From positions 100,923,739 through 100,987,738 of the forward strand of contig NC_086248.1 in NCBI RefSeq assembly GCF_021018805.1: a stretch of 64,000 bases of DNA. The letters are read 5' to 3'. A program made the position numbers and the translations under genes. The notes under the pieces were generated by a model that was not told where the DNA came from, did no database searches, and saw nothing but the letters and a program-made list of their open reading frames with translations. Origin of the DNA: Prinia subflava. Lineage: Eukaryota; Chordata; Aves; Passeriformes; Cisticolidae. Positions 23,286-35,520 of this stretch are shown here, in pieces. The first letter of the stretch is position 1. Each line of letters begins with the position of its first letter.

Positions 23286-25783
23286 AACCCCTAAACCCAT
23301 TAGCAAGAGGTTACACAATATATCTGAGATGATTAATGTCTTTGGCAAATTTGACATTGGGTTTTGTCACAAGAAAATCATATATCTTTACTCAGGAGGC
23401 ACACCACATTTAGCCTCATTCATCATAATTAGCTTAAGCTACTTCAACATTATTATGAAGGCTAGGGAATCAATTTAATTGTTTATTTATTTTAGGAAAA
23501 ATATTTTCCATGTGTCATCATATCTACTTTGCACTTGACCTTTTAATCAAAATGCTCGCAGTGATTTCTTTTCATCCGATATTTACTTACTGATTACTTT
23601 TGCTCAGGATTTGTGTGTTGCCTGAGTGCTGAACAACCAACAGCCAGAAGGGTGACTCATTAGCACAAAACACAGTTATTATCCAGTTTTAGGAGATAAC
23701 TGAAACAAAGCCCTGATGCAGGACTTCCCTCTTTGCCCCTTCCTGAAGCCTGTGGAGCTGCAAGTTGTAGTCAGAGTAATGGGATTCTCAGTCCTCAAGA
23801 AACTAAGAGGAAGTGCCTGAGCCCATGTCAGAGATAAATAACATTGTAATTGTGTTTTAAAACCTCTCTTCTTTTTGTGATTGTTGCAGAAATTAAGCTA
23901 TATGAAAAATCAAAATCTAACCAGAAGGATAAACCCCCTTCTTTGGGAAAAAAACCCCAATCAAATATAGAGCAAGGTACCTGTTTTTAAGCTACCTTTG
24001 AAAAGAATTAATCAGAACAAACACTTTTCCAAAAAAACCAACCTAGAACAGCTAATAAATTTTACATAAACTGTACTTCAATACAGAGTGTAAAGTCACA
24101 AGAAAAAAAGTTTTCCCATATGATTCTTGCAAAAAGAGGTAACTTGCTCCCCTGATATTGCTGATCAGGTTTGCCCAGCAGTGCCTCTTTACCAGGTTAA
24201 AGCTGAAAATCAGATTTCTCATTAAGTAAAGTTTTTTTCCAGCAAAAAGTATCTCTGTAAAGTTTTTTAAAAGTTCACCCAAAGGAGTATTTCAAAGTCT
24301 GGATTGGAAAGAAACATGTAGTTACATACATTCAGTATAAGCACAGAATCACTGTAGGCAATGCAGTCTTGCTCTTACTCAATATACATGAAGAATATTG
24401 ATAGTGGAACTCTATTATGAATGACAGAGAAAAATACTGAAAATTAATCTGAATAAAATTAAGGCTATTGATCACTGTCAACACCCATGAAAAGCCCTTC
24501 CACAAAATAAAAAAAACAACCAAAACCCAGCTCAGCATATTTGGGGAGATAATTGAAAGGCAGAACAATAAATCTGCTTTAATAACCACTTGGGTCAAAT
24601 AGAAATCAGACAATAGGAGTCAGGTAGAAAAGAATCAGTCTAACAAATCCACATTTTATAAATAATGGGACTATACAGGACATCCATCACATACCATATG
24701 GCTCAGGAAAAAAGTGCAGAGTTTGAACAAGCCATTTCAACACTGAGTAATACAACAGTTTGAAAATGAGCAGACTAGTAACAAAGCAATCAAATTTGAA
24801 AAATTTGAAAAGTGGAAGAGCGTGACTTTCCTCTAAAAGGAAACACAGATATATGGTTTCCAGCTTCTGAATAGTATAGTTCAGTAGTATTGCTGAAAGC
24901 TTGTTGCTAGAAAATTAATCTATCATCCACTGACAGAGATGCTGAACAGAGGAGTTCAGGTACAATTTGTACTGATATTCAGTTGAGGAATAGAGGAGAA
25001 CAGAGATTATTTTACCTGAAATCTCTTCTAAAGGAATTTTATATGCACCTTAAATTAACTAGAGTGGAAAGTTAAAGCACATTTTGTGTCTTCAGGCTGA
25101 GTAAAACAATGAAGGTTCCATTATTAGACACAGACAAAATAAAATCTATTGATAGACTTTGTCATTATTCCTGATGATTTTTTTTCTTATTTTCACCAAA
25201 GTACTCTCATTGAATTTCGTTTTATTATCCTGAATTACTTATAAATGAAAATGCTGGATCAGAAAATGTGGTAACAAATGTTTAAATTAATATGAAGCAT
25301 ACTCACAATATACCATCTTAAAGATATCATTTTTAAAATATTTTAAAAGGTATTACTGCCAAAAGGTGGAATTTCATTACATTTTAAAATTCTTAAAGCA
25401 CTTGTAATATGATCAACAGAACCTTAAGAGGCAAAAATGTAACTCCTAAGTTTACAAAAATTATGTCTTAAAATGTTGCATAGGGTCTTTAAGCGGTACT
25501 TAACTTTTCTGTATTTTGAAAGAATATTACAAATTTCTACAATACTAATGTTAAGGGCAAGCTTAGGCTTAAATGGATCTGATTATAGTGACTGGAATGT
25601 ATGGGTTAGTTTACCACTCCTCTATGAGGCACAGGTCTGACTTTGCAAATTACGAGATACCTTTTGCTAATAGAGATATTTGCTAAAATGCACCAGAAAC
25701 CTGGCCTTTATCTAATCCCTCTGCCAAGCATGTAGAACAGGTCTCTTAATAATCACCTCAGGAAAATATCATTAGCTCTCTAT

Positions 25784-25786
<3 letters not shown>

Positions 25787-25837
<51 letters not shown>
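25787..25837. repeat. 51-T homopolymer
   Basis: Fifty-one uninterrupted T flanked by TATCTC and AACTGG. It could be the tail of a minus-strand retroposed sequence, but no recognisable retrogene or SINE body lies on the downstream side and no flanking duplication was found. The true length is uncertain because homopolymers of this size are often mis-sized in assemblies. Confidence 0.85.
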
Positions 25838-25840
<3 letters not shown>

Positions 25841-28800
25841 TGGTCTTCTTCTTTTCTCCCACTATTGCCTTAAGAGTTCAGGAGGAAAGGATCATTAAGC
25901 TATGAGCATTTTCTACTTTCAGGAAAAAAAAAGTCGAATTCCCCACTAACCATAAGGACAAACAAAAGAACTTCTCTGAAGTTCTCTTTAATGTATTTGA
26001 GAGGACTGTCTAAATGCAAATGAATTCACAAATATCTTTACAGATCTCTGGGAAATTTAGTGCTTCAAAACAAGACCCAATGACTCAGTTTTTGTGAAGG
26101 AAACCCTATCCTGTGATAACTAGTTTTAGAGGGACAATATTGGGGAAAGTTTGAAAAAAAAAAAGCATTATAAAATATATTGATATTTATAGTACAGCAG
26201 TATGTCAGTGATAAACACGTAGGTAGCCCTATAAAACGCTCACAGAAGTACCTATATCAGATCTCCATACCACACCAAATTCCCAAGCATTCCAGTGAAG
26301 ACGTGGATTTAATTTTCCACTCTCCAACCTCCCTTCCACAGACAGGTGTAGACACTGCAGCACCTTGGTACTTCAAAGGAGGGAAAAGAGAAATGAGAGT
26401 GAGCTGCCAAAGTGAATTCAAAGAATCAACAACAGGAAAAAAGGAGAACAACCTAAACTTGACATACTTCGATTCACTCTGTGATGCTGCCCGCTTCCAA
26501 ACTCTTACAAGAATAATTTTTGTGAAAGCTTGTATCGAAACTAATATTCATGTGCTTAAAAAATGACAGGAAACAAAGACAATTTCGTAATTTTTTTGTC
26601 ACTCCTGAAAATAATTTTAAATCATTTTTTTGCATAAACAATATGTAAATCTTGTACATCAAATTGAAGATGATGAAAAGGAGCGCAAAGTGCAATCAGC
26701 TGGTCCCAGTGTCTCCTTTCATGTGGCATGAAGAGTACACATTAGCCATGAAACTTAATCAAATTCTGATTGCAGATGTTCAAATACAGGACATTTTCCT
26801 TTCTCTATTCCAGATTAAGGAGAAATACTGAAGTATTAAATTCACTTGAAAAATGAAACGCATCTGAACTGTTCTTTGTGTCTTTGAAAAGGGCAACTTT
26901 CAGAGGAACAAAACATTCAAAGGAGCTGTTTCCATAAACTTAGCATCTCACAGAGACAATGAATGTGTGGAGAATTCCACTTGTCAAACTTTTTTTTATG
27001 GCTGCTGTGTTAGATTGCAGCTGGTAGAATTGATAAACAGCCAGTCCACAAATCTCCACACTTTTACCACTTCATTTGAGAAGCTATTTGTGTCCAAGAT
27101 GAAGTCAATCAGTCCCAAAAAATGGACAAGTCAGCTCTCCTGAAGCAGATCGCCTGCTGAGCCACAGTGGCTACATCGTTCGTCAGGATTATCCTGGTCC
27201 TTTTCTCCTTGTTGAAGAAACAGAATGTGCCCAAGCTGCTATGACAAACAATCACTCTCTCTCATAGTTATTCTCCTACCACACTCAAGCCTTCTGATAA
27301 CATCGCAGGATAAGTTTGCAAAGTGAATGTGCATTTTGGCATTGGAAAGAGTTTTTGACTTTTCCACTGTCCTCCAAATCTTCTCTTCTTATTTTTCATG
27401 CTGGTAATTGACTTGGTTTTGCTTCATGGAAGGGAGATTCTCTTACATTTGACTCTCTTACCTTTGAGCACTGTACAAGACTGACCTGGGTTATTTGCTC
27501 ATTTTGTATAAACATCAAGCGAAATGCCAGAGCTTGATTCCAGCCTGGCTTCTCCTTGTTTTACAGCACAGCAAAGAAACAGCCTTCATTACTTCTATGG
27601 TGTGCCAATAAGATGAAAAAGTTCAAAACACATCATCCTGTGCATGAGTCTCATTTTTTCCTCTGGATTACTGGGAAACTGATTTTGTCACGAGCTCATA
27701 CCTATATACACAGTCTATAATGGATATTTTATTTTTTTCCAGAACTAGAACTCTTCCTGGCCATACTAGATGTCTTTACCTCACACTTGCAGACTCAAGC
27801 CTTACCTAATTGGAGTTTATGGCAGATAACAACCCCATTTTGCTAAATGGCCAATCTCATTGTTAGTTCAGGCAGACATTAGAGTCACACACCTCACATT
27901 GGGCTGGCTCACATATCATCAGCACATTCAGTATAATCTCTGTCCTAAAAATTCATTCCAAAACGAAGAATAATTGGCATATAAGTTCCACACTTTAAAG
28001 TCTTTATTTAAAAAGTTCAAAATGGTTTGTTTATTATTAAACTGTAGGAAGAAGAAAACCAAAATAAAACCAAAACTCAATTCTCAATGTTGAGCACAAA
28101 GTATTTTTTCTCTTTGAGCTTGAAAGTCACTTCACTTAGACTCTGCTTATTAGATTCACTCCGAGTCTTATGTAGGTGGAATGAGAGTTGCTGGGGAAAG
28201 AAAATCTAAAAATTAAGAAGAAGACACAAAGAGCATGACAGAGTAAAGGAAAAGCTGAACTCATTTTCCTCCACTATAAAAGCTTGATGTACTAATTTGT
28301 GTGATAAAAGTGTTGAACTGATACTTCAGTCTTACTTTTGAGTCCTACTTCTCCTGGGTGGTGAATCTCTTCTGTGACAAGAATAAGGTGTTTGCATTTC
28401 AGACAACCGTCCTGGCTGACACAGATTATATTCACACCATCAGCATTTCGTGTTGAGTTGATTAGCATGCAACCCAGACAAGTGACCTGGTAGACTGTGA
28501 CCATCTCAGCAGGACTTCTAATTCCAGCACTGCTTCCAGAAGGCAGGCAACTTAAAACTGCTCAGGCAGAAAACTTGGCAGACTCTCAGTTTCTTTCAGG
28601 CAGGCTTGCTGAGGAGCTTTCTAGATCAATATAATCGAAGAGAATATACATAGGAGGCTCTCTTCTAATTCCAGCCTGCAAGAAAACTACACTTAGAGAT
28701 ACTGGCATTTGCTTTAGAGCCTGGTTTGAAACACATTTCCCTGTTGTTTGCAAAAGATCTAACTGCTAAAGAAAGCAGCCTATTTACACTTTTGATAGCA

Positions 28801-30689
28801 ACCTTTGCCCAAGCTGCATGGCAGAACTATTTTTCTCTGGCAGGTAAAGCCCTATTGAGGAAACCAATTGACAGAGACTATATTCCCAGAGTAAGGTGAA
28901 CTCTTGACATGGCTGGCTGGATCATGTTCTTCCTTGGCACTTGACATAACAAAAATACAATAAAATGAAAAAAATCACCGTTTTATCACTGATAAAAATC
29001 ACTTTTTATCACTGATGCTTAGAAAACCTTTCAAGTCAGAGGATGAGCTTCCAGCTTCTGCAAAAAGCATGCTCTGCAATCAAGGCATCCAAGCTGTTGA
29101 CAGAGAACAAAACTCTTGTAAAAAGTTTTCAGAGGGCTTATTAGTTTAGAGGCTGCAGATGTAATTCAGATTCAAAGACCTGCAAAATCACAAGGCTTTG
29201 ACATTGCCTGAAGTAGTACCTTTCTGAATGACAAATGTCCTGTTGGTGGGTGAAAGAGAATTCACAATCCCAAGCTCACTGAAACCTATTTTTTGGTTAC
29301 TTCTGCCTGGTCCTTGAAGCATTTTTTGCTACAGCAAGAGTTGTAACACCTCATCTTTCCTCTTCCTGCTACCAGAAACCAGGCATTTTTTCATTAGCTG
29401 TCATGTATTCTCTCTGCATTTCTGCCAACAGCAGGGATATGCAAGGCCCTAATGAATTTTGCATGTTCACTTGCAAAAGAACCAACTCTTTTAGCTACTT
29501 CATCTCGATACAAATTGCATTGATTCCCTCACAGGCCAGTGAACATACCACTAAAAAATCTGACCTAGCAACATCTTAAAGTATGGATTAGTAATGAGAT
29601 AACTTGTGATGAAACCTTACTTTGCTGGGGTTTTAAAAGAAAAATAATTAGACTATCCATAAAGCAATCTTATTTACCTATAAGAAAAACAAAAACTCAG
29701 TGAAACAAACAGACATCCAGAAAGAATTGGAAATTTATCCTCAAAACCTTAAACAGGGCAAGGACTATTGACACTGTTCCATATGCACATAGGCGTGCCT
29801 CCATCTCCATAAAGTGGGCTGGTATTAATTGCAGGATAGCAAGGAGTTTTAGAAGGAAATAAAAATATAACTTGAAGTTTGTAAATACTCCTTGTTGGTA
29901 CATTTGGTTTTCTTATCTCATTGCTGTTTCCCGTAAATTGTTCTTATGTCTACCCATGATCTTTACCTTTTTGTGTCCCCAGTTCTCCCCTCAACACCAC
30001 CACAGGGGGAATGGGGTTGTGTAAGTGGGCAGCACACGGTCTGGGACAGTGTTGGTAGGAACCCTAAATTGGGGAACACCATTCCCAGCAACAGTATTTT
30101 GTTATACAAGAGTTGAGACCTGTGACAAGATGTTGTTGATGTTCTCAAAGATCCTGTGTGCCCTGAGCCCAGCTTGACCTCTGTGGAGTGGCTCCATGTG
30201 CACAGACTCAGGAGAGGAGTTTGCAGAAGATTAGGAGGAGAGTTACTTCTTTCTTGTTTCCAATTCAAAATGGCTCTTATGAACAATAGAAACAAATTTA
30301 TCCCTAGTACGGGTTTCTCAGCTAGTACAGATGAGAATGAGTGAGAAGTTTACCGTGATAGGCAGTCAGATGCCTAAGTTTAGGCAACAGAAATAGTGCA
30401 GAGGCTGCTATGGTGCAAGACTTTGCTGATACCTCTGGCAAGCATTTCCCAGTGAGCACACAGAATAGTCATCTAAAGAGAAGAACCACTGTGATTCAAG
30501 TTATTGAAAAAAACCCAAACCAACAAAACTGAAGTAATTTTGCGGCTGTTTTTGCCAAAAATGCCAACATGTAAACAGCTTAATCTTCTGAGATAGCACA
30601 CAGAGCCTTGCAATGACAACACATATTTCACACTTAGGTTTTACATTTTGTATGTAACAGCATGTAATCCACTGTAGTTTTATTCCACA
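25838..30689. other. Non-coding stretch, no gene seen
   Basis: Unique AT-rich DNA. The region near 29970-30340 is GC-richer and may be an old unclassified repeat. One minus-strand frame at 28292-28504 carries a CxxC-x21-CxxC pattern, discussed as a finding; I do not call it a gene. Confidence 0.6.
28970..29016. repeat. Short tandem duplication with internal hairpin
   Basis: A 24-bp unit at 28970-28993 is repeated as 23 bp at 28994-29016 (AAAAATCAC, then TTTTATCACTGAT). The junction forms a perfect hairpin: TGATAAAAA (28990-28998), loop TCAC, TTTTTATCA (29003-29011). Confidence 0.8.
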
Positions 30690-30800
30690 ACCTTAAAGAA
30701 TTTCACACACATTAACTAATTACTCCTGACAGGACTCCTCTGAGGTAGGTGTGAATGTATAATTTGCATTTTATAGGTGAGGTATTTTAGACAGAAGAAA
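30690..30800 (-). mobile_element. MIR-like (or L2-end-like) SINE remnant
   Basis: In plus-strand reading the segment runs CATTAACTAATTACTCC, GACAGGACTCCTCTGAGGTAGGT, then ATTTTATAGGTGAGG. This follows the reverse complement of the MIR 3' half (ATTAACTCATTTAATCCTCACAACAACCC, GAGGTAGGTA, CATTTTACAGATGAGG) with many substitutions, as expected for an element over 100 million years old. L2 ends share part of the pattern, so the exact class is open. The element reads on the minus strand. Confidence 0.65.
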
Positions 30801-33104
30801 ATAATCGTATCTCACACTTCTGCAAGCCTATTGAAAAATAAACCTCTATTAACTAAGGGAGTTGCAGAATCTACTAAAGCAATCAATGTCAAGGTTCAGT
30901 GCTGGGCATTTTGTTCTTTTCATTGATATCTGTGTTCATGTTAAAACATCACAGTATCTTCCTCTGGTTCCTGTATGAAAACTTTCAGTGAGAATCCCTT
31001 CCTTTCCTGAGAAGCTGCTTGAAATCTGACACAATACAAGCTTTTGAGGAAACCAAGGCTTTGGATTAAATGTCCTTAAAAACTGCCAAATCCTTCCCAA
31101 CAAGGCATGGTTAGAAGTTTTTTGATGGATGTAGGTTCTCTGGGAGAGAAGATGCTGAGGGATGAGACATATCTAGCAGAACTGCTGGCAGGGAGCAGCA
31201 GGGGAAACCTGAAACCTAGTGGTCCCTTTGGGGTGGCACCAAGAAGCTGAGTTTTCTCAATTCCCAGCTGGGGAGTCATGAAATTCCCTGACTCTAACCC
31301 TCCCCCGGACAGCTCCTCATGTAGCAAGCTGATGGGCTCCACAGATTGCTGAAGGAGACACATCTTTGGCCTGTTTTGCTTCCCAGGCAATCACTACACA
31401 CTTGTAGCTCCAGGGGAGATTATATCATTGATGAAGTACCTGGGAACAAATATAGAGCCATTGCCTAAAGACCTACACAAGGCATTTCACTTTGCTTCTC
31501 ACATAAAACCCCTTCCACCTAAAATTTTTTTACATAAGAATTTTTTAAAGTAATACATAAATTGTTTCACTCCAATTAAATACTTTTTAGATATATATAA
31601 TACTAAAGAAAAATTACTGTTTTCATCAACAATCCTTTCAGGAAAATACGATATTTCTTAATTTAGAACATCTAGAACTGTATTTAAGACGACTAACAAT
31701 TGAAAGAAATTGCTTACTATGTTTATTGCTACCCAGACTTTGGATCAAGCTTAATTCTAGAGCTGAAGATAAAGAAGTTGGAAAATTTAGGGAAGCAAAA
31801 GGGGAAAAAATCTATTTCACAAGGGAAAGTCTCAATTTTGCTTTTCTACTGTCAGCAGTCTGTACCCAGCTATGATGATAGTTGCTCATGCACACCTACA
31901 TCAACATAGTTGAACTTGATGAGACTTTTGAGGATAGAATTTTTCCTATTTGGTCTTACAACTCAAGAGATTTCTAATCTATCACACCAAAACCATTGCA
32001 GTTTCTGTGCTTCTAAATTAATGTAAAAAAAATCTAAGGGTTATTTTAAATATACCTGCCCAGAAAACAGCAGTAAGTATGAACTTGAGGAGAATCTGAG
32101 AGGAACAGGCAGGAAAGATGGGTCAAACAATAGGGATTTGCCCCACTATGTAGCAAGAGCTGAAAAATAGGAATGGGTCTTTAACTTACATTATGTGCAT
32201 TAAGAGAATACAAAATAGATGAGTTTCCTTGCAACCCACAAGTGTCTGCAACAGGGGTTCTTCATATTCCAGGCAGGCAGCTAAAATGCCACTGTGTGAT
32301 AGTACCTAAGGGCCTGTAAATGGTTTATTTCTTTTAGCTTTCGTGGGAGGTGGCATGTTTTAGGTAAGCAAAATCTCCCTGTTAAATACTTTCTGCAATA
32401 GTAAGGCACGTGTAAATTGTTCATTGTGTGCATTCTCTTTTCTTGCTTGTATTTTGCAAAATATGTGATGAAAGGTTTATTTACTGTGATTTTTTTGCCT
32501 TTCTGAAGTCAAAATGCAAGTCAACTGCTGCCTGATTTCTGTTCAGAAACCCAAAAATACAAAAAGCTAGAGAAATCCTTAAGTATTAACAGTTATAGAC
32601 TCACTTAACACAGGCAGAGCACTTCCACAATTTAATACACTGCATCGAGAAAGAGACAATAGAGCACGTGGCATAAACATTCAATTTTAGCAGATGTTCT
32701 CTTTGCTACATTCAAGCCTTTTACTGTGCCCTGAGATATTTATAGAAGACTCCTTTCCACTGCAATCCTGGATGAGAAGTGACACTAGGATATGCAGCAC
32801 CGTAAAAACAGCTCTGCAAGCTGACAAAATCCTGTGGTAAAGACCCACTGGAATAAACATTGTGTACAGGGAAAAGAAATGTGATAGATGTCAGTGAAAA
32901 CTGCAGGAAATGTCCTGTCTGCACACAACATTCCCTGTGGCTAAACCTATCACTCCCATTGGCACATGAAATGCTTATTCTCTGGGGGAAAGCAAAGCAT
33001 TTAGACAACTAGATCAGAAGAATGAAACAGCTTCAAAGTTCTTGAGTAAGATGAGAGCAAAGCAAGCTTTACATGGTTGGTTGAGAATGGATGGAGTAAC
33101 ATAT
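30801..33104. other. Non-coding stretch, no gene seen
   Basis: Unique AT-rich DNA; longest frame 104 codons (31076-31390, minus) in a patch of higher GC at about 31080-31400 with no recognised family. Nothing else stands out. Confidence 0.6.
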
Positions 33105-33233
33105 GTTGTGAGCGCAGCCTTTATGGAAGAGCAGTGTGTGGCTCTGAGACCCTGTTATGATCCGATTATAGGAGATGGCTCTGCCCAAAATTAGGTGCAA
33201 ACAAGACCATCTGGAAAAGTCCATAGTAGGGAT

Positions 33234-33239
33234 TTTATT
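33234..33239 (-). promoter_or_regulatory. AATAAA poly(A) signal of the LTR
   Basis: Canonical AATAAA on the minus strand, about 180 bp downstream of the LTR TATA box, marking the R/U5 boundary region. Confidence 0.65.
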
Positions 33240-33415
33240 TAACAGTAAACGAATGTGAGGGAGAGAGATTGAAAGAAGTAGAAAAGAGGAGTGTGGAGGA
33301 GAGAGAAAGAGAAAGATTAAGCAGAAGATAGTTGAGGATCCAGTGGAGTCCTCGTGGTTTTTCTTCACCCTTGGCTTCTTGGTGGGGGCCCCGAGGTCCT
33401 ACAAAACTCTGCATT

Positions 33416-33422
33416 ATTTATA
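33416..33422 (-). promoter_or_regulatory. TATA box (TATAAAT) of the LTR promoter
   Basis: TATAAAT on the minus strand inside the LTR, correctly placed upstream of the R region. An LTR like this can act as a minus-strand promoter; activity is not shown by sequence. Confidence 0.6.
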
Positions 33423-33451
33423 CATTTTAGCAAACAAATGAATTAATGGTT

Positions 33452-33456
33452 ATTGG
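33452..33456 (-). promoter_or_regulatory. CCAAT box of the LTR promoter
   Basis: AGCCAAT on the minus strand about 30 bp upstream of the TATA box. A second CCAATCAG in the opposite orientation lies at 33567-33574. Confidence 0.5.
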
Positions 33457-35444
33457 CTACACAGTTTTCTATTCTATTGTTTATGAATGATTCCCTCATT
33501 TTTAATGCCAATTATTTCCCTTTTGAGTTGGTGGTCAGGATCAGCCCTGATGTAATTGTCCTTTATCCAATCAGAGTTGATGTCAACACTGTTGCTGAAT
33601 TGGCTTTCCTTGTGGCCCATAAATTCTGCATTCTTCATGTCCATTATCAGTGATACATTCTCCTCCCCCAGATTTTTTCACCTCCCCTTAGGCCAGAGAC
33701 AGTCAGACAGGAGCACCACCTTTATCTTGTCTCAACTGCTTCTTTGGTGTAAGCCCTTATCCTCTCTGGTTCTCCTAATCTGATCCAGTTTAAAGATGTT
33801 ATAGACAGAACCAAGGCTTGTGAGGGAGCCTCAAGCACACTTCATCTCCTCCTGTCTCTGTTTCGGCATGAAGCAAGGCCAGGGCCCATGGGAGCTCCTG
33901 GGCATGTTCCAAAGGCTTCCTCAGTCTCAAAAAGGTGGGTTGACAATATTCACCTTCTGGAAAGCTGAAAGGACAAGATCAGTACATTTTAAAAACTGTA
34001 TTAATGTCACCACTATTAATGTTTATTGCTCTGTTATTTGGAATAGGGCAGTTAATACAAAATCTACACTGGAAAGAAACACAATATTGTCTTGCTATCT
34101 TTTTACACTCATAATGATCTTGTATCTCAAAAAAGTAGAAGGGGAAAATAATAGAAAACTACTTGCGCCAGGAACCATTTGTGTCTCTTGATTGTCGTTA
34201 TAGTTATTGTATGCAAATAGATGTAAACAGCTGAAAGCCTTGCTCTGATCTGCTTTTGTATTTCCCAAAGACACACTCAACACTAATAACTACCTGTGTG
34301 ACACAATTGAACTCATAATTACTTTTCATTTAACAAAAAACTGCAAATGTTAATGAAGAGTTTTGAGTATTTCTCATATCTCAAGATACTACTTCAGGTC
34401 TCTTAATCAGCTTGTAAGCCTGCTTAGAGCAATAAAGATAAATCCAAAGGCTGTCAGGAATTAGATACTTTTGGTGACCCCTAATTGTAAAACTTCAAGC
34501 AAAACAGCAAGGAAATCAAAATAAAAAACAAAGCAATAAACCACCACGGAATGATATACTAAATGACAGATGATTATAATGGAGCACACGAGTGACAAAT
34601 CTAAGGATAATGCAATAGCTCAGAGACAAAAGCATATCAGTAAAGAGGCTTGAAATTTCATTGAGTAAACGGAGACAGAGAGGAAGAAATTATCTAAGAT
34701 GAGGAAAAGCCGAGATTGATAAAAAGAGATGAAGGAGTAAATTAATTTCACTCTAAGATAAAGAATAATGCTATGAAACAGGCAAAAGAAATGACAGCTG
34801 GGAAAGGACACACAGGAAACTATATGCATAAATTGCAAATTATAACTTTCAATAAGTTTTCCTAATTTCCTGGCTTCAAGGGGGAAAGGGGGTGAAAAAT
34901 GTAGGTGGGTTACAAACTAGAATAAAAACAAAGACACAGTGGTTTAGATGAGCCACTCAAAGCCACTAAAGATTTCTGAGAATTCAGTTGAAAATTACTG
35001 TAAATTATTACCTTGTAAAATCTCTTATCTTTGGAAAATTAGTGGTGGTTGTATACGAGCTCTTAGCAATAGTCAAAATATCTTCATCTTGGCAGCCTCA
35101 TAAGAAATGGCAAAAAACAAACAGCTGGGAAAGAGTCTCAACTGACTTCTTCTGGAGGACTTGTTCTCAAGGTCAGTTAAGAAAGTAAATTGTGGTGACT
35201 TACCCATCAAGCCTTACAAACTTTTTTATCCTTTTGAAATTTGTACAAACAAGTTATTTTGCAAAATGTATTTAAGAGTACTTGTTTAGTTAATTGTCCT
35301 AATGCCAGAGCTGTAGTGTATGACCCTATAAATCTTTACCATTCAGTGTTTGAAAAGGCCATCATTGGTCTATTATGTTTGTATTCCTGCTGAAAATTCC
35401 ATAATCTTAGAAGAGATTTGTAACAACTGCTGTATTCAATTAAA

Positions 35445-35520
35445 GTGGCTTTTAGCAGCTTTATGCCTCAGTTTCCAATTAGCAAAACATAAATATCTCC
35501 TTTCCTGTTTGTAAGAATAT
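35445..35520 (+). mobile_element. MIR-like SINE remnant
   Basis: AGCTTTATGCCTCAGTTTCC corresponds to the MIR stretch CTCTGTGCCTCAGTTTCC. The following GCAAAACATAAATATC roughly tracks the MIR continuation CTGTAAAATGGGGATAATAATAG. It aligns better to the copy at 49.1 kb: AAAGT, AG, AGCTTTATGCCTCA and TTTC are in step. Weak alone, supported by the pair. Confidence 0.45.

Larger units (their letters stand above)
20259..25786. other. Non-coding stretch, no gene seen
   Basis: Unique AT-rich DNA; open frames up to 130 codons (20903-21295, minus) without recognisable content. Around 22000-22160 GC is slightly higher, with no repeat family I can name. Homopolymer and AT repeats are listed separately. 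Confidence 0.6.
33105..33945 (-). mobile_element. Solo ERV LTR, minus strand
   Basis: Read on the minus strand, the element begins TGTCAACCCACC at 33945 and has a full LTR layout: U3 with CCAAT and TATAAAT, an R of roughly 180 bp with a pyrimidine-rich part, AATAAA at 33234-33239, and a U5. The 3' end is less sure. It may be CTCACAACA at 33105, giving about 840 bp, or GGATCATAACA at 33153. ATAT follows the start at 33946-33949 and also occurs at 33102-33105 next to the longer end, which would be a 4-bp duplication if one T was lost. No internal proviral sequence is present. It is different in sequence from the 16.7 kb LTR. Frames of up to 99 codons inside are not genes. Confidence 0.78.
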
